64,000 nt of DNA. Source: Mesocentrotus franciscanus. Taxonomy: Eukaryota > Echinodermata > Echinoidea > Camarodonta > Strongylocentrotidae. The position numbers and the translations under genes were made by a program. Under the pieces are notes generated by a model. It was not told where the DNA came from, did not search any database, and worked only from the letters and a program-made list of their open reading frames with translations. The stretch spans positions 2,448,646-2,512,645 of the forward strand of contig CP137686.1 of the NCBI GenBank assembly GCA_037976565.1, given 5' to 3'. Shown here piece by piece: positions 58,590 to 64,000 of this stretch. Position 1 is the stretch's first letter. Each line of letters opens with the position of its first letter.

Positions 58590-60029
58590 TGTTCCGGCTA
58601 CTGTAGGATACGCGCGCTTTTTCGGAACCCGGCTGTGTTGTTGACATTTTGTTGATGATGTGCACGCGTGATCATGAGCTAGCTAAACTGAAGCTATAGC
58701 TTGCGCGATGCTACGCTACCCGTTCGTTCGTGTGAGCTGATGTACTTTACGTTTATATTTTAAGATTTGACACGGCACATCTGTCAATTAATCATCAGCT
58801 TCTGTGGGGCGCTGAATAGCCACAACCTCCGCGCTCGAGATTGGCAAAACTGCTGCCTAGCTCCTCCTCCGTAATTTGGCCTCATAATCATTTTGCAGCC
58901 AGATAAATTGCATTAAAAAAAAATGCTTGTTCACTTCCGACCGAGGCTCGCCCAGCAAATACGCGAGCAAGCGTTGGTTTCACCGTTGTTTACATTTATA
59001 AGGCAAATTCTACCGGTGTTTCTAACAGTGGCGATATAAATATAATATTGTAATCTAATGTTAATAAAAGTTGACAATTTTTCTTTTTGTCTTGAAACTT
59101 AAATATTGTCCAACTTAAAGATAAGTTCAACTTAGCATCTTTGTGAAACACCCCCAGGTCTACGACCCTGAGTCTCTAGTTCTGTCCGGATGTTAAAATC
59201 CCAGAGCAATTTCATGTCAGCATTTTCTACAACCTAGTCTAGCTTACGTCTATACCACTATTCTGCAGCTTCAAGTCCATGTTGGTTGGCAATGTTCCAG
59301 TGTATGAATCTGGCTACATTGTTTTGTCGTTGTCAGGAGATACTGAACTTGCGCCATTTTACTGCATTCACTGATCAGATGACCCACTGTCTCTTCCTTT
59401 GTTCCACACATTCTGCACAGTGACTGTTATTCTTCTTCTCATTATCATTATTTGTATTATATTATTATTGTTGTCGTTCTTGTTATTATTATTGTTGTTA
59501 TCATCATTATTATTATTCTTATTATTATTATCATTTTTTTTTCTTATTACTAAAAATTATAAAATGGGTTGAAGAATGTAACCAATAAGAAGCGTCGAAT
59601 TGAATCACGTGTGCGTGCATTAATTTTTACCATATGCACGAGGAGTGCATTTTGGTGATAACAACCGTCAACTTGGTTATGTCAAAATAAGACGGTCAAT
59701 GAACTCGACAAGTTTCGTTCATTATTCTACTGTGACTTAACATGCGTGCAGTACGTGCATATTCACTAATGCACTCGCAAACATGTATAATTTGTTTACA
59801 AAACACACGCCATGCGGGGATTCTATACATACGGCATAACCTATAACGCATCATAAACCCATTGACTACTGAATTCTTCAATTCCCATAGGTTTAGTACA
59901 GGGACCAACAAGTCAGAGTAAGCAATGGGTTAACTTAAAAGTATTATGTACACGAGTAGTTCATCAAGGGAAACGTGGTGGTAACCGACTGTTATCTGTT
60001 TGACTGCAGACATTTTTAGAGTATTCTGG
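58590..60029. other. Intergenic; (TTATTA)n microsatellite only
   Basis: An ATT/TTATTA-rich stretch at about 59430-59545. No gene seen. Confidence 0.5.
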
Positions 60030-60745
60030 GAATTATGTTCCAGGGATATTCCCCACTGTCAATGCTAGATGTCAAATAAATCGTGTGTTGGTCAGGTCTG
60101 GTGTTGGTTGTGACCAAATATTGTGAGTATTAATGAAAATATGTTGTAGAAATTACTTATCATTGTCAATGCTGGCTGCAATGTAGGCCTATATACGCTG
60201 TATTTTTCATTGCACATGAATATTATGGAAACTATGTTTTAAAATGCACTTGCCACGCATTGTCGATGCTGCAGGGGCGGCTGAGCATCTTAATAGTGGG
60301 AGTGGGGGCACCTACAAAGAAGGGCAATTTCTGCCCCGGGAGGGCTGCCTCTGCAATGCTGGCTGCAATATAGGCCTATATGTACGTTATCGATTTGATT
60401 GGGCTTGAGTATTGTGAATATTACTGAAATTATTCTAAAGAAAATACTTGTCACTATCACTTATTCATTTAAATGCCGACTGCAGTTAATTTGTATTAGT
60501 TGTCGGTTTTATCGAGGAATATTAATTGTTCCTTTGTTTGCTTGCGTTTTTATCTATTTGGTATTGTCTTTAGTTTTATATGGAATTAAGTTGTAGACAA
60601 GTATTTTGTCTTTATTCTATTGTTATATTGTACGTATCACTGTGATATTGTAAAAAACTATGTTGTACAAATACTTTTTCATTATCAATGTTGACTGCTA
60701 ATTTTGTTGATCGCGCATAAATATGTTGATTGTAAACAAGTTTAT
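60030..60745 (+). repeat. Diverged tandem repeats upstream of the R-SNARE gene
   Basis: Several approximate units share ATTGTGAATATTA...GAAAATACTT...CACT(A)TCA and AATGCTGGCTGCAAT.TAGGCCTATAT (60167 and 60355). A tiny hAT-like insertion at 60272-60353 lies in one. Confidence 0.6.
60272..60353. mobile_element. 82-bp hAT-like micro-insertion
   Basis: Starts CAGGGGCGGCT and ends AGGGCTGCCTCTG, with flanks CGATGCTG (60264-60271) and CAATGCTG (60354-60361), an 8-bp duplication with one mismatch. Confidence 0.6.
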
Positions 60746-60881
60746 ATTGTGTCCATCTCTTCACCCCACCCAGCTTCCTCTCCCCGACATAGCAATGTTA
60801 ATAATCCTTTTAAACTCTCTTTGTCCTAGATAATAGATCAAATCAAACTGGATATTAAGAAACATTGAGACGAATAAAACC

Positions 60882-61253
60882 ATGGGAACGTATGAAGATC
60901 TACAGAACCGTGACTGCCATGGAAACCCTTCGCGACGCCACACCAAAGATGATTTCCAAGATGATGGATCGAACGGAACACCGTTGCCCAATTCCGATCC
61001 TCGGCCACCGCTGCTTAAGTCGAGTACGCCCAATGACTACGATTGTTGTCATCGTCGTAATCAGAGGAAATTCATCAGCAATGACATGGTCAATGAAGCG
61101 GACGACGAGAGAGGTCCCGATGAGACGATCGAGGATATCCAACAAGAGCTGAATGAGGTGGTCGACATTATAAGGGAAAGTCTTGATCGTATTCTTGAGG
61201 AGGATGAGAAGATCGAGGATTTAGATAAAGCTGCGGAAAACATTATAACAGAG
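60882..61253 (+). CDS. R-SNARE exon 1 (residues 1-124)
   Basis: Ends ENIITE with donor GTTGGT, a weaker than usual donor. Reading through would give VGSNHCKCC and a purine-tract-encoded tail. Confidence 0.8.
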
Positions 61254-61892
61254 GTTGGTAGCAATCATTGTAAATGCTGTGAAAAAGTGTATAAAATGAA
61301 GGAGAATGGAGCAAGAGGGAAAAAAGGAAAAAGAGAGAGAGGGGAAGAGAGAGAAGGAGGGGATAGAGAAGGGGGAGAGGGAGAGAGAGAGAGAAGAAAA
61401 AAAGAGAGAAAGAGCGAGAATGAGAGAGAGAGAGAAGATAAAGAAGGGAAAGCCGAGGGAGAGAGAGGAATATACTAGATGCAATGCTTTACATCAAATG
61501 ATAGAGAGAAGAGTTGTAGAGGGGGGAACCTGATGATCTGAGCAAATGCAATTTCATTATGATTTGTTTAATGAAAAATATGGAATAATATGAATAGAAG
61601 GATATAATCGGTAACAAATTCTTTGCGATGCCGTATTATATTAGGTAATTTATTTCTAGATCTTTAGATTAAAATAAAACCTCTGGCTCTGACTTTAATC
61701 TTTTTTGTCGTTATTTCTTCTTGTTTTAATTTTCTTCGACAGGCGAAAGTGTTCAAACACATCGGCAAGAAGCTAATAGTGAGAAACCATTGGAGAAGGA
61801 ACCGTCACCGCTACGGAGGACTCGCTGTTCTCCTGATGGTAGGCACTTTCATCGCAGGTGCTGTGTTTGTATGTAGACCAGCGAGGATGTAA
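60882..61892 (+). CDS. Tail-anchored R-SNARE of the VAMP/synaptobrevin family with Glu at the zero layer
   Basis: Two coding exons, 60882-61253 and 61743-61892 (GT-AG, phase 0), 173 residues. ATG in good context (AAACCATGG). Residues 1-80 are hydrophilic and unlike any VAMP N-terminus I know. The SNARE motif runs about 83-144: EDIQQELNEVVDIIRESLDR, ILEEDEKIEDLDKAAENI, then AKVFKHIGKKLIV. It aligns without gaps to VAMP2, with the hydrophobic layers kept (for example I111, L114, A118, A125, F128, L135). The position of the zero-layer arginine is Glu107 (codon GAG, 61200-61202). A membrane anchor follows (about 148-168, GGLAVLLMVGTFIAGAVFVC), then a five-residue luminal end. VAMP2 is 116 and VAMP4 141 residues long. 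Role by family: vesicle-side partner in membrane fusion. The subtype cannot be assigned; further 5' noncoding exons are possible. Confidence 0.85.
61306..61475 (+). repeat. GA-rich tract in the R-SNARE intron
   Basis: AGAGAGAGGGAAGAG-type sequence; it inflates an open frame reading through from exon 1 to 61478. Confidence 0.9.
61743..61892 (+). CDS. R-SNARE exon 2 (residues 125-173 and stop)
   Basis: Acceptor TTCTTCGACAG. Encodes the end of the SNARE helix, a basic juxtamembrane stretch (RNHWRRNRHRY) and the membrane anchor. Confidence 0.85.
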   Translation, partial: AKVFKHIGKKLIVRNHWRRNRHRYGGLAVLLMVGTFIAGAVFVCRPARM

Positions 61893-62890
61893 TGTTGCAG
61901 AGCATTCACAAAGGCGTGGTACTGCAGGTAGTGGGGCAGGGCGATTATCTTTATTATTTGATAGGGCGGGGGCTTGCGGTCAATGCATTCATTCATATAA
62001 ATTATGTGCCACGCATAAATCCATTTAAAATCACGTATTTCGGATGGTGACGTTAAAAGTCGGTCCCCAGACGTAAAAAATCATATCTGATTGATACACG
62101 TCTGTAAGAACCCAATTACACACACACACACACACACACACAAACATTTAAAATCAAGAGTGCGGTGGGGAGGGGGGCGTTGAACCCTTGAAAGACAACT
62201 ACCAGGAATCACGAGAGCATCCAGTGGCAAATAAACGGGGTGCCATAGTCTAAGTCCAACTTAAGTCGATCTTAGTCTTTGTGAAACACTCCCAATTTTA
62301 TTCGTAAAAGCCATAGATATGATAAACAAATTCTATAATTAATATATCATCAAAGTTAAATACTTACATTTTGATACTAACATAAGATAATTATGAAGAG
62401 GGATTGCCACATAAGCTAAGCTTGAAGGCGTGGTAATCCTTTATAAAACTTAATGTTTCATACAGAAAAAAAAAGATGTTGGGAAAAGGAGTGCCAAAAG
62501 ATTTTATGAGAAGAATCTCTTTGCGCTGAAGAGATAAAGAGAATTAGGCGAAAGGTTGAAGTGAGGGGTGAAAGTGCGGGAAGTACATATTTAGAAGGAG
62601 GGAGAAGGGGATATAGAGGGAAAGAGAGAGAACGAGAGACAGACACAGAGAGAGACAGAGAGAGATAGAGAGGGGAAGATACATGTAATGTTTTAGTTGC
62701 ATTCAGAGTCATCATACTGCTTAAGGAGGTGCTTTTTTGAATGAATAGAGCGAAGTGTGTTACTTGACTGCATCTGGCAGCGAGTTCTATATGTCAGATC
62801 TGTGGGCTAATAAACATATCACATATACATATTTGTATGAATGGAAATGGTTGTTTATGGATATTGTTAATGCTATTGCCCCCCAAAACA
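61893..62890. other. 3' flank of the R-SNARE gene; microsatellites
   Basis: (CA)n at 62118-62142 and a GA tract at about 62575-62685. No other gene seen. No convincing poly(A) signal was placed. Confidence 0.5.
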
Positions 62891-62892
62891 GT

Positions 62893-63625
62893 TAAGGGTT
62901 CGGAATGAATCTGTTTCCTGGATAAACGCTGATCTTCGTGCATTAATGGCCAGGCGTGATAAAGTTCATAAACGATGTTTATGTATCAGACGGAATGCTA
63001 ATCGTGAAAATTTACAAAGAAAGAATGAATGTGATAATCTTTGGTCTGAATAAAAAATTAATCCATGAGAAATAAAGTAAACTATTCTCTTAAACGAAGT
63101 AAAAGTGAGTATTTAAAACAGAAATAAGAAATAATCAAGGGGATCCTAAAGGTATGTGAAAATGTCTGCGTTTACTCATACCCAAAATGAAAATGTTCTC
63201 AAGTCTAGCTGAACTGGATACCTTTCAGATATTAAATAAATTATTTCCGATATATACTTGTTTATAAATGCTGTCAAGGCCTCTCTCCTGATTACTACTC
63301 AAATTATTTCCAAGAGTTAAGTAAAACACATGATAAAAATACGAGGCAATCCGCCAGACACGATCTCGTCGTTCCCAAATGCCGCACTGAGTACTGCAAA
63401 CACTCTTTGTATTACCTATGTGTCCAAATTTGTGGAATAATTTGCCGGTTATTATACGGGCGGGAGTTGACATTTGACATTATTGCATATGTATTTTGAG
63501 TGCTTTTATTATTACATATTATATTGCATTATTGTATGTATGTTTTTTGGAGCCCCATGGGAGACCAACTGATGTTGAATGGGCTACCCCGTATCAATAA
63601 ATACATTTAAAACAAGAAAAAAGGG
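62893..63625 (+). pseudogene. Internally deleted non-LTR retrotransposon remnant
   Basis: Starts VRNESVSWINADLRALMARR (the linker between endonuclease and RT), then jumps to KTHDKNTRQSARHDLVVPK and LPVIIR, which belong to the extreme RT C-terminus; the RT core is missing. The 3' end is GGGCTACCCCGTATCAATAA at 63580-63602, followed by an A-rich end. Several stops and frameshifts. Confidence 0.65.
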
Positions 63626-63683
63626 GGGAACCTGGTGTAATGATACTTTAAATATTCGTAAGGCTTTTTGCAGAGTTTTTATG

Positions 63684-64000
63684 TCAGGGATAGTTGAGTT
63701 CTTGTTTAAGACCGCAAATGCCTTTAAAGTGCATGGTTATTGCTGTTATTCCTATTTATGACATTTCTAGTGCCCTTTTAGAACCTAAAATTGCTATGAA
63801 GGTAATTTTAGACCCCAAAATGTGTGAATTTAGATTGAATACGATTATACCAATTCAGCTCCACTTTAAAAAATAATACGGTGCCCGTTAATTTAGTAAT
63901 TAATTAATAATAACAATACACGGGCCGGCTGGTTGTGCGTATTATAACCAACACGAAAAAGCCAACAAAATCCAATATTGGCATTGGCTGGAATAAAACG
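63684..64000 (+). mobile_element. T2 TIR element, cut by the window end
   Basis: CAGGGATAGTTGAGTTCTTG onwards matches 12318-12620 (ACCGCAAATGCCTT, TTTATGACATTTCTAGTGC, ACGGGCCGGCTGGTTGTGCG). The left TTAA is not preserved (TGTC). Confidence 0.85.

Noticed and set aside
61254..61478. Extension of R-SNARE exon 1 as a 198-residue protein
   Set aside because: It runs into a GA tract. The spliced form restores the SNARE helix end and membrane anchor without gaps against VAMP2.

Overview
The window looks like nuclear DNA of a marine invertebrate deuterostome, most likely an echinoderm. The evidence is intron-rich genes with GT-AG splice sites, AT-rich introns packed with TIR elements and non-LTR retrotransposon remnants, frequent TAGGCCTA-type words, and intronless TRIM-like genes in tandem. 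The clade is an inference; nothing here fixes the species.

Layout. (1) 1-15.9 kb: a tandem segmental duplication. Copy A (1 to about 6465, running off the left edge) carries a frameshifted TRIM-like pseudogene. Copy B (about 9292-15885) carries an intact single-exon TRIM-like gene (9271-10842). Downstream noncoding sequence is collinear between copies, and differs mainly by three TTAA-flanked TIR elements that inserted after the duplication. (2) 16-22.3 kb: no convincing gene; MITE-like elements, hairpins and repeat fragments. (3) 22714-46530: a complete eight-exon gene for the high-affinity choline transporter CHT1 (SLC5A7), on the plus strand, 536 residues, all splice phases consistent. Its 14.5-kb first intron is a repeat dump: tRNA-derived SINE, hAT MITE with perfect target duplication, minisatellite, inverted arrays, foldback elements, and a reverse transcriptase fragment split by a TIR element. 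(4) 46.5-60.8 kb: intergenic. It holds retrotransposon 3' ends, a foldback element of about 3.75 kb containing a 2.0-kb nonautonomous hAT insertion and an 18-bp minisatellite derived from its own terminal repeat, a PIF/Harbinger-like TIR element, a dense CAACTG/CAGTTG array, and a 5'-truncated non-LTR retrotransposon with a YADD box on the minus strand. (5) 60882-61892: a two-exon gene for a tail-anchored R-SNARE of the VAMP/synaptobrevin family whose ionic zero-layer arginine is replaced by glutamate. (6) 62-64 kb: another retrotransposon remnant and a truncated TTAA element.

Biology. CHT1 reloads cholinergic terminals with choline, and VAMPs drive vesicle fusion, so two secretory or synaptic-type genes sit 14 kb apart in the same orientation; whether that is more than chance cannot be told from here. 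The TRIM-like genes belong to a family that expands by tandem duplication, and copy B has lost the coiled coil in frame. The most unusual protein feature is the zero-layer Glu of the R-SNARE. The most informative genomic features are the filled/empty TTAA sites between the two duplicated tracts and the foldback element with a TIR-derived minisatellite.
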